A DNA stretch of 64,000 bases from assembly GCF_029871245.1 (NCBI RefSeq), contig NZ_SSON01000059.1, positions 59,176 to 123,175 of the forward strand, read 5' to 3'. Every line of letters starts with the position of its first letter. Position 1 is the stretch's first letter. This DNA is from Pseudomonas sp. BN102. GTDB lineage: Bacteria > Pseudomonadota > Gammaproteobacteria > Pseudomonadales > Pseudomonadaceae. Made by a program: the position numbers and the translations under genes. The notes under the pieces are model-generated. The model worked only from the letters and a program-made list of their open reading frames with translations, was not told where the DNA came from and did not search any database. Of the stretch, positions 43,116 to 53,633 are shown one piece after another.

Positions 43116-44495
43116 TCAGCGACGGTCCCGCCAAATGGTCTGCACATTGAGGAATTCGCGCAGGCCGAAGTGGGACAGTTCACGGCCATAGCCGCTCTTC
43201 TTCACACCGCCAATCGGCACACGCGGGTCGGAGGCGGTGAAGCCGTTGATGAACACCGCGCCGCTGACGATGCGCCGGGCGAGTTGCTGCGCCTGGGCCT
43301 GGTCTGCGGTCCAGAGCGCTCCCCCCAGGCCGAACTCGCTGTCGTTGGCCAGTTCGATGGCGTGCTCGGCGTCGCGGGCGACGATGAGCGAGGCCACCGG
43401 GCCGAAGATCTCCTTGCGGAAGGAGGTCATCTCCGGGGTCACGTCCGCCAGCACGGTGGGTACGTAGTAGTTGCCCGTACCGATCAGCTTGTGGCCGCCC
43501 AGCAGCAGGGTCGCGCCCTCGGCCAGAGTGGCCTGGACCTGGCCATCCAGTTCGTCACGCAGGTCGAAACGGGCCATGGGGCCGACAAAGGTGGAATCGG
43601 CTTGCGGATCGCCGATCTGCAGCGCCTTGACCGCCGCCACGAAGCGCTCGGTGAAGGCATCGGCAATGGACGCCTCGAGGATGATGCGCTTGGCGGCGAT
43701 GCAGACCTGGCCAGCGTTGTTGAAGCGGCTGGTGACCGCGGCCTTGACGGCCTGGTCCAGGTCCGCGTCGGCCAGCACGATGAAGGGGTCGGAGCCACCC
43801 AGCTCCAGTACGCACTTCTTCAGCGCCGCGCCGGCCTGGGACGCGATGGCGGCACCCGCACCGACGCTGCCCGTCACCGCGACCACGGCGATGCGCGGGT
43901 CGGCGATGGCCACCGAGACCAGCGCGGGCTCGACGTTGATCAGTTCGAACACACCTTCCGGCAGGCCGGCCTCGGCCCAGGCGGCGGCCAGCAGGCGGGC
44001 GCAGCCCATCACGTTGGGCGCATGCTTGAGCACGTAGCTGTTGCCGCCGAAGATGATCGGCACCGCGCCGCGCATCACCTGCCACATGGGGAAGTTCCAG
44101 GGCATCACCGCGAGAACCGGGCCCAGCGGCAGGTAAGCCACCACGGCCTTGTCGTCTTCGACCAGGGTCGGCTCGTCGGCCAGCATGGCCGGGCCGTGCT
44201 CTGCGTACCACTCGCAGAGCTTGGCGCACTTCTCGATCTCGCCACGGGACTGGCTGATGGGCATGCCCATCTCGCTGGTGGTCATCCGCGCCATGGTCTC
44301 GGCGTTGGCGCGCAGGGCCTTGGCCATGCGCAGCAGGCCCTCGGCACGGGCCTCGACGCTGAACTGACTCCAGGCCTGGAACCCACGCTGGGCAGACGCC
44401 AGACTGGCGTCGAGGGCAGCGGCGTCCTGGTAGGGATAACGGGCGATTTCTTCGCCGGTGGCGGGGTTCCGGGAAATGGCGGCAGGCAGGTTCAT
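43116..44495 (-). CDS. NAD(P)-dependent succinate-semialdehyde-type dehydrogenase
   Basis: A 459-residue aldehyde dehydrogenase of the Sad/GabD-like group: PWNFPMWQVMRGAVP, catalytic Glu in LELGGSDPF, catalytic Cys in FNNAGQVCIAAKR, and the C-terminal GGVKKSGYGRELSHFGLREF typical of succinate-semialdehyde dehydrogenases. ATG 44495 with GAGGACAGC upstream fits better than longer starts. Convergent with the MocR gene, with a repeat copy between. MocR proteins often regulate amino-acid or GABA use, so the two may have been linked. Confidence 0.88.
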   Translation of the reverse strand: MNLPAAISRNPATGEEIARYPYQDAAALDASLASAQRGFQAWSQFSVEARAEGLLRMAKALRANAETMARMTTSEMGMPISQSRGEIEKCAKLCEWYAEHGPAMLADEPTLVEDDKAVVAYLPLGPVLAVMPWNFPMWQVMRGAVPIIFGGNSYVLKHAPNVMGCARLLAAAWAEAGLPEGVFELINVEPALVSVAIADPRIAVVAVTGSVGAGAAIASQAGAALKKCVLELGGSDPFIVLADADLDQAVKAAVTSRFNNAGQVCIAAKRIILEASIADAFTERFVAAVKALQIGDPQADSTFVGPMARFDLRDELDGQVQATLAEGATLLLGGHKLIGTGNYYVPTVLADVTPEMTSFRKEIFGPVASLIVARDAEHAIELANDSEFGLGGALWTADQAQAQQLARRIVSGAVFINGFTASDPRVPIGGVKKSGYGRELSHFGLREFLNVQTIWRDRR

Positions 44496-44630
44496 GCTGT
44501 CCTCGTTGTACGTGGGAGCCGGTCGGGGCTCGCGATCAGTCTTGCGGCGAAAGTAAGGCAGCGACCGATTCACGTAAAACGAATAATCGAGAAGAAAGTC
44601 TTCACGAAAACAGAATGGTATGTCGAGACT

Positions 44631-44671
44631 GGCAGGTCTGAGGCCTGCTTTGCGATTGAAGTCGCCGCCAC
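44631..44671. repeat. decayed right half of the composite palindromic element
   Basis: GGCAGGTCTGAGGCCTGC followed by GCGATTGAAGTCGCCGCCAC; the left part is not recognisable. Confidence 0.5.
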
Positions 44672-44691
44672 GAAAGCGGGTGGCGTCGGGG

Positions 44692-45126
44692 TCAGGCCAG
44701 CCGACGGCAAGAATGTCCCCGGGTCATTGGCCAGCTGCGGTGCTGGTCGCTTGGTGACTGGGTAATGACCACATAGACCCGTTGCTCGTAGCCATGACGA
44801 AGCAGCACGCACTGCAGCGACTTGCCGTCCTCCAACTCGAACCAGCGCGGCTCGCCTTCCAGGGTCATCTCCATGAAACGCACCACCCGCGCCAGTACGG
44901 TGGCTGGGCTGTAGCGGCTCCAGTCTTCCGGCAGCACACCGTCATCCAGCAGCCAACCGGTGACGGGAAGCTCGCCCTGCTCTTCGTTGCGGCGCCCCCA
45001 GGGAATCCACACCACGCCGCGCAGCGGATCATGGATGGGCAATGCCGCATCGGCATCGGGATAGTTGATGAGTTGCCGACTCCCTTCGACGGTATAGAGC
45101 CCGCTGACCTCCACGGAATGACACAT
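44692..45126 (-). CDS. divergent SRAP/YedK-like protein
   Basis: A 144-residue protein starting MCHSVEVSGLY: Cys2 would be the nucleophile of the SOS-response-associated peptidase fold (HMCES/YedK), which caps abasic sites in single-stranded DNA. The rest (WIPWGRRNEEQGELPVTGW, EPRWFELEDGKSLQCVLLRHG, RVYVVITQ) resembles short SRAP relatives rather than canonical YedK, and the usual length of about 220 is not reached. GGGAGG precedes ATG 45126. Membership is likely, activity uncertain. Confidence 0.6.
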   Translation of the reverse strand: MCHSVEVSGLYTVEGSRQLINYPDADAALPIHDPLRGVVWIPWGRRNEEQGELPVTGWLLDDGVLPEDWSRYSPATVLARVVRFMEMTLEGEPRWFELEDGKSLQCVLLRHGYEQRVYVVITQSPSDQHRSWPMTRGHSCRRLA

Positions 45127-45459
45127 GACTGCCTCCCCTAGCCGAAGCAATTGTCATTGTTGCCAGTACTGCTGATGCAGGGCTGATGGTTGCTGGATGT
45201 GCTATTTCTGTTTGCCGCTGCCTGAGTTTCGTGGGCGTCCGGCAGGAGTCAAGACCATGCGGCGGCAGCATTGACAGGAGGGCGAGAGACGCGACGAAGC
45301 GCAGTGCGAAGAAAAATTTCGCCGCGCTGTAACACCCCGCCACCTGCCCAGTCTCCTGTTCCGAAGGCGGCATTCCCGCTCCCCTGACTAGACTGGGTAT
45401 GCCACGCCACCCAGGGGCGACCAGCCCTCACCGACCCACCAGAAACGGAGAGAACAACC
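45127..45459. other. gap before the bufferin operon
   Basis: No gene seen. TGTAACA at 45327-45333 and GTCTC at 45350-45354, 16 bases apart, resemble an extracytoplasmic-function sigma-factor promoter for the bufA gene, about 105 bases before its ATG. The rest of the stretch shows no clear structure. Confidence 0.35.
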
Positions 45460-45771
45460 ATGAAAACCCCGACTGCCAGTGTCGTCTCTGCAACCGGCCT
45501 CGCCCTTGCCCTGAGCACTGCCCTCGGCCTCGTCATGGCGCCGATGAGCGCCCAGGCCGCCGACAACGAGAAGTGTTTCGGCGTCGCCATGAAAGGCAAG
45601 AACGACTGCGCCGCAGGTGCCGGCACCTCCTGCGCGGGCACTGCGAAGAAGGATTACCAGGGCAACTCCTGGAAGTACGTGCCCGCCGGCACCTGCGAGA
45701 AGACCACCTCCCCCAGCTCGCCCACCGGCTTCGGCCAGCTCCAGGCCTTCAAGGAAGAGAAGAAAGGCTGA
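45460..45771 (+). CDS. bufA: DUF2282 protein, bufferin-type precursor (BufA)
   Basis: A 103-residue secreted small protein: signal peptide ending MSAQA at residue 33, then a Cys-patterned mature part with Cys39, Cys50, Cys58 and Cys79 ([28 protein letters not shown]). DUF2282 proteins have been described as bufferins, ribosomal peptides modified by DUF692 enzymes and used to buffer copper. The four neighbours (DUF692, DUF2063, DoxX) complete the known operon. Modification here is inferred from the context, not visible in sequence. Confidence 0.85.
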   Translation: MKTPTASVVSATGLALALSTALGLVMAPMSAQAADNEKCFGVAMKGKNDCAAGAGTSCAGTAKKDYQGNSWKYVPAGTCEKTTSPSSPTGFGQLQAFKEEKKG

Positions 45772-45795
45772 CCGCCCCCGGCAGGAGCGCTGACC

Positions 45796-46665
45796 ATGAC
45801 ACTTTCCCCCACCCCCCGCGCTCCTGCCGGCCGCCTGCCGGCGCGGGCGGGCATCGGGCTCAAGTCCCAGCACTACCGGGACATCCTCGACACCCGCCCG
45901 GCCCTCGGCTTCTTCGAGATCCACGCCGAGAACTACATGGTGGAGGGCGGTCCCTTCCACCATTACCTGGGCCTGATACGCCAGGACTACCCGCTGTCCA
46001 TCCACGGCGTCGGCCTCTCCATAGGCGCCGACCAGCCGCTGGATGAGGCCCACCTGGACCGCCTGGCCGCGCTGATCGAGCGCTACCAGCCGGCGTCCTT
46101 TTCCGAACACCTGGCCTGGTCCACCCACGGCGAGATATTCCTCAATGACCTGCTGCCGCTCGCCTACGACGAACCCAGCCTGGCGCGGGTCTGTCGCCAT
46201 ATCGACGAGGTGCATACGCGCCTGAAGCGGCCGATGCTGCTGGAGAACCCGGCCACCTACCTGGAATTCGCAAGCTCCAGCCTGGACGAAGCCGAGTTCA
46301 TCGCCGAAGTCGTCCAGCGCACCGGCTGCGGCCTGTTGCTGGACCTGAACAACGCCTATGTGTCCTGCATCAACCACGGTCGCGACATCCGCGCCTACCT
46401 GGCCGCCCTGCCCCTGCACGCGGCGGGCGAAATCCACTTGGCGGGCTTCGCCGAGGACTGCGACGCCGCCGGCGACCGTCTGCTTGTCGACCATCACGGC
46501 TCGCCGGTGGACGCCGCCGTCTGGGCCCTCTACGCCGAAACCCTGGAGCGCCTCGGCCCGCTGCCCACCCTGATCGAGCGGGACAACGACATCCCCTCCC
46601 TCGCCCTGCTCGCGCAGGAAGCCGCTTGCGCCGAACGGTTGTTGCGGCGGGAGGCGGCGGCATGA
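45796..46665 (+). CDS. bufB: DUF692 iron-dependent peptide-modifying enzyme (BufB)
   Basis: A 289-residue TIM-barrel protein of the MbnB/BufB family: [62 protein letters not shown] and [12 protein letters not shown] provide the His, Glu and Asp ligands of the multi-iron site typical of the family, which oxidises Cys in a precursor peptide. It starts 24 bases after bufA and overlaps bufC by ATGA. The substrate is presumably the bufA product. Confidence 0.9.
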   Translation: MTLSPTPRAPAGRLPARAGIGLKSQHYRDILDTRPALGFFEIHAENYMVEGGPFHHYLGLIRQDYPLSIHGVGLSIGADQPLDEAHLDRLAALIERYQPASFSEHLAWSTHGEIFLNDLLPLAYDEPSLARVCRHIDEVHTRLKRPMLLENPATYLEFASSSLDEAEFIAEVVQRTGCGLLLDLNNAYVSCINHGRDIRAYLAALPLHAAGEIHLAGFAEDCDAAGDRLLVDHHGSPVDAAVWALYAETLERLGPLPTLIERDNDIPSLALLAQEAACAERLLRREAAA

Positions 46666-47438
46666 ACCAGCACGCCTTTGCCGACGCCCTGCTCGACCCG
46701 CAACTGCCCTGCCCGCCCGGCCTGCGCGCCTGGAATGGCTCCGACCCGGCGCGGCGCTTCGCGGTCTACCGCAACAATGTACTGGCCTCGCTGGTCGGCG
46801 CGCTGGCCGATAGCTTCCCGGTGGTGCAGCAACTCGTGGGCGAGGAGTTCTTTCAGGCCATGGCCCGTCACTATGCCCAGGTCGAGCCACCACGTTCGCC
46901 CCGGCTGGCGGTCTATGGAGAAAGCTTCCCCGACTTCATCGCTGCGTTCCCACCGGCCGCCGCCCTGCCGTACCTGGCCGACGTGGCCCGGCTGGAACTA
47001 CTGCGGGTACGTGCCTACCACGCCGCCGACCTGCCACCCCTGGATACTGCGGAACTGGCCGCCGCCCTTGGCGACCCCGAGAGTCTGCCGGGCATGCGCC
47101 TGAGACTGCATCCGTCGGTGGCGACCATCAGTTCGAGCTACGCCATCGCCTCGCTCTGGGCCGCCCACCAGGGACTGCTGGACATCGCCAGCGTCGACCC
47201 CACGCAGGCCGAGTGCGCACTGGTCCTGCGCCGCGGCCTGGAGGTGGAAGTCAGCCGGACAGGTGCGGGCGCCACGGCCTTCATTCGCGGCCTGGGCGCC
47301 GGCGTCCCCCTCGGCCAGGCCGTGGGCGCGGCGCTGGCCATCGAGCCTGGCTTCGACCTCGGCACCACACTCGCGCAGCTCCTTGCGGGCGGCGCCATCA
47401 TCCAGTTCACCCTCGATAGCGGGAGTCAGTCGCAATGA
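46662..47438 (+). CDS. bufC: DUF2063 putative DNA-binding/recognition protein (BufC)
   Basis: A 258-residue protein with the DUF2063 start ([43 protein letters not shown]) typical of the partner of DUF692 enzymes, thought to guide the precursor peptide to the enzyme as in MbnC. ATG 46662 overlaps the bufB stop and has GGGAGG upstream. Translational coupling with bufB and the DoxX gene (ATGA) supports one complex. Confidence 0.88.
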   Translation: MNQHAFADALLDPQLPCPPGLRAWNGSDPARRFAVYRNNVLASLVGALADSFPVVQQLVGEEFFQAMARHYAQVEPPRSPRLAVYGESFPDFIAAFPPAAALPYLADVARLELLRVRAYHAADLPPLDTAELAAALGDPESLPGMRLRLHPSVATISSSYAIASLWAAHQGLLDIASVDPTQAECALVLRRGLEVEVSRTGAGATAFIRGLGAGVPLGQAVGAALAIEPGFDLGTTLAQLLAGGAIIQFTLDSGSQSQ

Positions 47439-47947
47439 ACGCCACCATCCGCATCCAGCACAGTCACCTGCCGGTGAAACTGCTGCTCCAGGCCATCGAG
47501 TTGTGCAAGCGTATTCCCTACAGCCTGGTGGCCTTCGTCGCCCGCTTTTCCATCGCCGCGATCTTCTGGAAGTCCGGACAGACCAAGGTAGAAGGCCTGG
47601 CCATCGACCTGGTGGATGGCACCTTCCAGCTGGGCATGCCGCACCTCTCGGCCTCGGCCATTCCGCTGTTCGCCGAGGAATACAAGCTGCCTTTCCTCTC
47701 CCCCGAACTGGCCGCCCACGCCGCCGCCTTCAGCGAGCACTTCTTCCCGCTGCTGATCCTGTTAGGTCTGGCCACGCGCTTCTCCGCCCTCGCCCTCCTT
47801 GGCATGACCCTGGTGATCCAGACTCTCGTCTACCCCGATGCCTACCCCACCCACGGCATCTGGGCCGCCAGCCTGTTGCTGCTGATCAGCCAGGGGCCGG
47901 GGGTGCTCTCGCTGGATCACCTGATTGCGCGGCGGTACCAGGCGTGA
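47435..47947 (+). CDS. DoxX family membrane protein
   Basis: A 170-residue protein with about four membrane segments: FVARFSIAAIFWKSGQTKVEG, FFPLLILLGLATRFSALALLG and GIWAASLLLLISQGPG. DoxX-family proteins are the usual last gene of bufferin operons and are thought to supply or transfer electrons at the membrane. Its ATG overlaps the bufC stop as ATGA. Function in the pathway inferred from position. Confidence 0.88.
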   Translation: MNATIRIQHSHLPVKLLLQAIELCKRIPYSLVAFVARFSIAAIFWKSGQTKVEGLAIDLVDGTFQLGMPHLSASAIPLFAEEYKLPFLSPELAAHAAAFSEHFFPLLILLGLATRFSALALLGMTLVIQTLVYPDAYPTHGIWAASLLLLISQGPGVLSLDHLIARRYQA

Positions 47948-47956
47948 TTTCTCCTT

Positions 47957-48053
47957 GTGGGGGCGAATTCATTCGCCAAGGGCGGCGCAGCTGCCCCCTT
48001 GACGGACCTATGGGCAGTCCTTCGGACTGCTTGGCGAATGAATTCACCCCTAC
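47957..48053. repeat. composite palindromic element, copy 10 (reverse order)
   Basis: Left arm perfect, GGGCGGCGCAGCTGCCC, GCAGTCCTTCGGACTGC, right arm variant ending CACCCCTAC. Order B then A. Between the DoxX gene and pobR. Confidence 0.92.
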
Positions 48054-48076
48054 AGGTTCCACATCCCTTCACCACC

Positions 48077-48946
48077 TCAGCGCGCAATGCGGAATTCCTT
48101 CGGCGACTGCCCCGTCCCGCGCTTGAAGAAGCGCGAGAAATACGCAGGCTCGGAAAAGCCCAGGCTGTCCGACACCTGGTTCACCGTCATCGCCGTGTAG
48201 ACCAGGCAGCGCTTGGCCTCCAGCAGCAGGCGCTGGTTGATCATCTGCAGCGCCGACTGCCCGGCCAGGCGTCGGCACAGGGCATTGAGATGGGCGGCGC
48301 TTATCGCTAGGCGCTGGGCGTATTGCTCAATGGGCAGGTGTTCGCGGAAGTGCTGCTCCAGCAGCCGGGTGAACTCCTGCAGGTGCAGGCGGCCACGGTC
48401 GTGCTGCTGCGCATCCGACTGGGACAGCGCCAGGGAGCGCCGGCCGATCCAGACCAGCAACACGCTGATCAGCGATTGCAACATCAGCTCGCGGCCCGGC
48501 GCCTGCTGGGCGTACTCGCGGCTGATGGCCTCGAACAGAGGGTCCAGGTAGGGCTGGCTGTCGCCGGCGGCAAAGCAGGCCGGGGTGAACAGCGCCTGGC
48601 TATCCAGCAGGCCGGCCACCTGCTCCACCAACGGCAGGGCCAGCGTCAGGACATGGCCGTCGACATCATCGGAGAAGCGGAAACCGTGTACACAGAGGGC
48701 CGGCACCACCTGCAAGGACGCAGAGTCGATGCGGTTCACCCGCCCTTCCACCTCCAACTCGGCGCTGCCGGAACGCACATAGAGCAGCTGTACCAGGTCA
48801 CCGTGGCGATGGGGCTTGATCTCCCACTCGTGCAAGCGGCTGCGCGCTTCGATAGATTCCCAGTGGATCAGGTCCGGCGTCGGCCAGGCCGCGGTCTCGC
48901 CATAGAGCTTGAACACGGGGACGGGAGTGTGGGCCTGTTTGGACAT
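48077..48946 (-). CDS. pobR: AraC family regulator of pobA
   Basis: Activator of the 4-hydroxybenzoate hydroxylase gene. 289 residues: effector half with a cupin-like HRHGDLVQLLYVRSGSAELE (His pair near residue 45), C-terminal DNA-binding half with IEQYAQRLAISAAHLNALCRRL and VNQVSDSLGFSEPAYFSRFFKRG. The ATG at 48946 has GGAGG upstream. It is divergent from pobA across 163 bases, the usual arrangement in pseudomonads that use an AraC-type PobR. Confidence 0.9.
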   Translation of the reverse strand: MSKQAHTPVPVFKLYGETAAWPTPDLIHWESIEARSRLHEWEIKPHRHGDLVQLLYVRSGSAELEVEGRVNRIDSASLQVVPALCVHGFRFSDDVDGHVLTLALPLVEQVAGLLDSQALFTPACFAAGDSQPYLDPLFEAISREYAQQAPGRELMLQSLISVLLVWIGRRSLALSQSDAQQHDRGRLHLQEFTRLLEQHFREHLPIEQYAQRLAISAAHLNALCRRLAGQSALQMINQRLLLEAKRCLVYTAMTVNQVSDSLGFSEPAYFSRFFKRGTGQSPKEFRIAR

Positions 48947-49058
48947 GGAAGCCTCCGAAAATGCTAATCCGCGAAAAGTCCATGAATGCCGTTGGATATT
49001 GCCTTCAAACCCTTCATGCATCCATCAAAAATACAGGAGACAAAACAAAACCAGGTGA

Positions 49059-50294
<1,236 letters not shown>

Positions 50295-50750
50295 AGGCCA
50301 CCATGGGCCTCGCTCCCCACTCCCGATAGCCCGTCAGGGAAACCGGGACCAGGGGCAGCGGCATCGATCGTTGGGCTTCGTTTCTCTCAGCCGCAACCTA
50401 CGGCCGTCCCTTGGCGCGGGAAGTTGCGTCCCTCGAGTTGCAGTGTGGGTAACGGACTCGGGTACCACGGTAGGTTGGGCTGAGCGCAGCGAAGCCCAAC
50501 GAAACAACTCCCCTCCGGGTAGATAGCCCGGCGCCTCGTGCTCTGACCAACCGTGAGTTTGTCGCGGTCGACTCTGGCAGCCGTCCGCCCATGACCTAGG
50601 CTTGCACAGGCAATCCGGAAGAGTTCCAGAGACTCGGGAAAGGAGCAGCGCAACAAGGGATTGGCCGAAACAGTGCCGGCATTTCCCAGAGCCCGGAGTG
50701 ATTCTGTCCTCGTTGTTCATGCAGTTCATGCAGACCACAGGAGTGCAGTC
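50295..50750. other. gap between pobA and the glucanase gene
   Basis: No gene supported. It holds both halves of the GTAGGTTGG-type inverted repeat: GTTGGGCTTCG with CGCAACCTAC (50370-50402) and GTAGGTTGGGC with GAAGCCCAAC (50470-50501). The rest is unremarkable; the glucanase promoter is probably near 50600-50700. Confidence 0.55.
50370..50501. repeat. GTAGGTTGG-type repeat pair
   Basis: Two inverted units about 67 bases apart, each 32-33 bases, with GTTGGGCTTCG and its inverse as core. Related to the unit at 57192-57271. Confidence 0.7.
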
Positions 50751-51878
50751 ATGGAGCAACAGATTCCCCTACACACCAACCCCGGCCAGAAACTGCGCGG
50801 GGTGAACCTGGGCGGCTGGCTGGTTCTGGAGAAATGGATGACCCCCAGCCTGTTCGAAGGCTTGCAGGCCACCGATGAAACGACCTGGTGCGCCGAGATG
50901 GGCGCACGTGCCCCGGAAAGGCTCAAGCAGCACTGGAACAGCTTCATCACCCGCGAAGACTTCGCCTGGCTGCACGAGCACGGCATCAATGCCGTGCGCA
51001 TTCCGCTCGGCCACTGGATCTTCGGCCCGGATTACCCCTACCACCGCAGCTACGGCGATAACCCCCACCCTTTCGTCGAGGGTGGAATCGAGGTACTCGA
51101 CAGGGCGTTTGCCTGGGCGGACGAATTCCAGCTGAGGATAGTCCTGGACCTGCACGCCGCCCCCGGCTGCCAGAACGGTTTCGATAACGGCGGGATCAAG
51201 GATGTCTGCGAATGGCACACCCAGGCGCAATATCGCGAGCACTCGCTGAATGTGCTGGAACGCCTGGCCGAGCGTTATAACGGCGAGCCCAGCCTGCATG
51301 CGATCGAGGTGCTCAACGAACCACGCTGGGATGTGCCGACCGATTACCTGAAAAGTTACAACCTTGATGCCTACCAGCGCATTCGCCGGTACTGCAAGGC
51401 CGAGCAGGTCAGCGTGGTCTTCCATGACGGCTTCCGCCCGTTCGAGCAGTACCTAGGTTTCATGCAGTCGCCGGAATTCTCCAACGTGGTCTTCGATATC
51501 CATCGCTACCAGTGCTTCGAGCGCTGCGACATCGACAGCGACATCTATTCCCACGTTCACAAGGCCAGCGGCCTATGGAAAACCGAAGCCGACGGGATCA
51601 TCGAGCAACTGGGGTTGCCGACCTATTGCGGCGAATGGAGCCTTGGCCTCGACCTGAAAGTGGTCTCGCTCTGGGCCGAAGGGCCGTTCAACCATGCCCT
51701 GGAAAGCATGGACAGCTTCCAGAAGGACATCGCCTATCGCGGCTATGCCGCTGCCCAGTTGCTGACCTTCGAAAAGTACCTGGGCTGGTTCTTCTGGAGC
51801 TACAAGACCGAAACCACGCCAGCCTGGTGTTTTCGCGAATGCGTCCAGCGCGGCTGGTTGCCTTCAACCTTTTCTTAG
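50751..51878 (+). CDS. GH5 family glycoside hydrolase (exo-1,3-beta-glucanase type)
   Basis: A 375-residue cytoplasmic-looking hydrolase: no signal peptide. RGVNLGGWLVLEKWMTPSLFEG at the start is the pattern of GH5 glucanases of the fungal exo-1,3-glucanase type. Catalytic acid Glu190 (LNEPRW) and nucleophile Glu295 (YCGEWSLG) are both present; HRYQCF is the typical segment before the nucleophile. ATG 50751 has AGGAG upstream. Its last 15 bases overlap the convergent ABC-transporter gene. Family sure; substrate presumed beta-1,3-glucan. Confidence 0.88.
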   Translation: MEQQIPLHTNPGQKLRGVNLGGWLVLEKWMTPSLFEGLQATDETTWCAEMGARAPERLKQHWNSFITREDFAWLHEHGINAVRIPLGHWIFGPDYPYHRSYGDNPHPFVEGGIEVLDRAFAWADEFQLRIVLDLHAAPGCQNGFDNGGIKDVCEWHTQAQYREHSLNVLERLAERYNGEPSLHAIEVLNEPRWDVPTDYLKSYNLDAYQRIRRYCKAEQVSVVFHDGFRPFEQYLGFMQSPEFSNVVFDIHRYQCFERCDIDSDIYSHVHKASGLWKTEADGIIEQLGLPTYCGEWSLGLDLKVVSLWAEGPFNHALESMDSFQKDIAYRGYAAAQLLTFEKYLGWFFWSYKTETTPAWCFRECVQRGWLPSTFS

Positions 51879-53633
51879 CGCCCGTAGCGGCGTGCCATAA
51901 CCGAGCGGCTCCTCCTCCTGCGGCAGGTGATTGAGCAGGAGCTTGCGCTGGTAGTGACGGTCGAGGCCGGTCTGGAAGCTGATGGCCAGCAGCGTCGTGT
52001 CGGGCAGTTCCCGGTGCAGCATGTCCATCAGGTACTCCTCGCCCTTGGGCTCGAAGACACTGGTCGCCTCTTCGATGAACACCCAGGACGGTTGCTGCAG
52101 GAACAGCCTGGCAATGCCCAGCCGCTGCTGTGCGCGCAGTGGCAACACGCTGTGCCAGTTGTCGGCCTCATCCAGCCGCGCGGCCAGCCAGGCGACCCCG
52201 GCGCATTCCAGGGCATGCTGCATGGCACTGGCAGTGAAGGTACCCACCGGCTGCGGATAGCTCAGCACCGATTGCAGGCTGCCAGGCGGCAGGAATGGTC
52301 GTTGCGGCAAGAAACAGATCGCTGGCCCCGCCGGCAGCGAGACCTCGCCATGCCCCCACGGCCACAAGCCGGCCAGCACCTTGAACAGGCCGATGGTGAT
52401 CGCCGGATCGCCGGATATCAGCACCCGCTCACCACGCTGGATCACCTCGTTGAGGCCCTCGATCAGAATCTTCCCGTCGGGATTGGAGATGCACAGGTCG
52501 CGCAGCACCAGTTGCGCCTGGTTCGACTGCGCCAGGCTGATGCGGTGCTCCTGCCGCATGGTGGCCTGTTCTTCCAGTTGCAGCAGGTCGTTGTAGAGGC
52601 TCATCACCCGGTCCGCGGAAGCCCGGCAACGGGCAAGCTCGGGAAGGTTGTCGATCGGCCAGGAGAGTGCCGAGGTCAACTGCTGGAAGGCTTGCGCGGC
52701 CTGCATCAACACCCCCAGGGTCATGCTGCCGGCAATGTACTGGGGCGCCATGACCAGGATCGGGAACACCGGCAACAGCACGCCGTAACCCGATGTGAAC
52801 GACACGATTCCCAGAAAGGCGAGGGTCTGCCGATACCAGCGGTGCCCCAGTTCGGCGAAAACGGCCGTCGAACTGCGCCGCTCGACCTCTTCGCCCTGCA
52901 TCAGCGCGATCGACTCGGAGCGTTCCCGCGCATGGGCCAGGCCAAAGCGGAAATTCGCCTCCGCGGTCTGCAGCTTGTTGGTCGCCCGGACCAGCGGCCG
53001 TCCGAGCAGCAGCCCGAACAAGGCGCCGCCCCCCGCATAGGCGAACGCCAGGATGACCATGTAACCCGGAACCAGCATGCCGGTCCCGGGAATATTGGCG
53101 CTGCCGGTAACCTTCAGCAGGATGCCGACGAAACTGCCGAAGATCAGCAGCGAGTAGACCAGCGAGTGAATCAGGGCGATCGTGCTGCCGGTCACCACCT
53201 GGATATCTTCGGCGATTCGGCCATCCGGGTTGTCGTGCTCGCCTTCGGTCAACTGCAACTGGTAGTGATGCCCATGGGCCATCCACCGGTCGAGCACCTT
53301 TGCCGTCAGCCATTTGCGCCAATCCAGCTGTAACCAGCGCTTGACCTGCATATGCAGCGCCGTAACGCCCACGGTCAGCAGGAGGATCACCACGAAAGTG
53401 CCGATCTGCACCATCAGGCGGCTCAGCGACTTCGCTTCCAGGGCATCGAAGAGCGCGCGGTTCCAGTAGTTCATCCAGATCACCAGGCCGACCTGGGCCA
53501 GGGTGAGCAGCAGCAGAGCCAGGGAGAAGCCGCGCGCCTTCCACTTCTGTTCGGAATTCCAGTACGGCATGGCCAGGCGCAGGAACTGCCAGCGCGATTT
53601 CGACGGTTGCCGAATTGCTGCCAACCGGGCCAT
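51864..53633 (-). CDS. YddA/SbmA-type ABC transporter with a degenerate ATPase domain
   Basis: A 589-residue half-transporter: membrane part (residues 1-350, about six helices) of the SbmA/BacA-like type (WMNYWNRALFDALEAK, VTGSTIALIHSL), then an ATP-binding domain. The Walker A place reads GDPAITIG (408-415) without the conserved Lys; the signature is LPLRAQQR instead of LSxGEQQR; the H-loop His is missing (ISFQTGL). Only the Walker B Glu (VFIEEATS) is left. It may be unable to hydrolyse ATP. Convergent with the glucanase gene. Whether this is decay or a regulatory role is open. Confidence 0.88.
   Translation of the reverse strand: MARLAAIRQPSKSRWQFLRLAMPYWNSEQKWKARGFSLALLLLTLAQVGLVIWMNYWNRALFDALEAKSLSRLMVQIGTFVVILLLTVGVTALHMQVKRWLQLDWRKWLTAKVLDRWMAHGHHYQLQLTEGEHDNPDGRIAEDIQVVTGSTIALIHSLVYSLLIFGSFVGILLKVTGSANIPGTGMLVPGYMVILAFAYAGGGALFGLLLGRPLVRATNKLQTAEANFRFGLAHARERSESIALMQGEEVERRSSTAVFAELGHRWYRQTLAFLGIVSFTSGYGVLLPVFPILVMAPQYIAGSMTLGVLMQAAQAFQQLTSALSWPIDNLPELARCRASADRVMSLYNDLLQLEEQATMRQEHRISLAQSNQAQLVLRDLCISNPDGKILIEGLNEVIQRGERVLISGDPAITIGLFKVLAGLWPWGHGEVSLPAGPAICFLPQRPFLPPGSLQSVLSYPQPVGTFTASAMQHALECAGVAWLAARLDEADNWHSVLPLRAQQRLGIARLFLQQPSWVFIEEATSVFEPKGEEYLMDMLHRELPDTTLLAISFQTGLDRHYQRKLLLNHLPQEEEPLGYGTPLRALRKG

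Noticed and set aside
44576..44595. AAACGAATAATCGAG before the semialdehyde dehydrogenase as a PcaR box
   Set aside because: Lacks the GTTCG arm and a partner box at 4 bases; too weak.
45388..46893. 501-codon minus-strand ORF across the bufferin operon
   Set aside because: Overlaps bufA and bufB, which are supported by family motifs and ATGA coupling.
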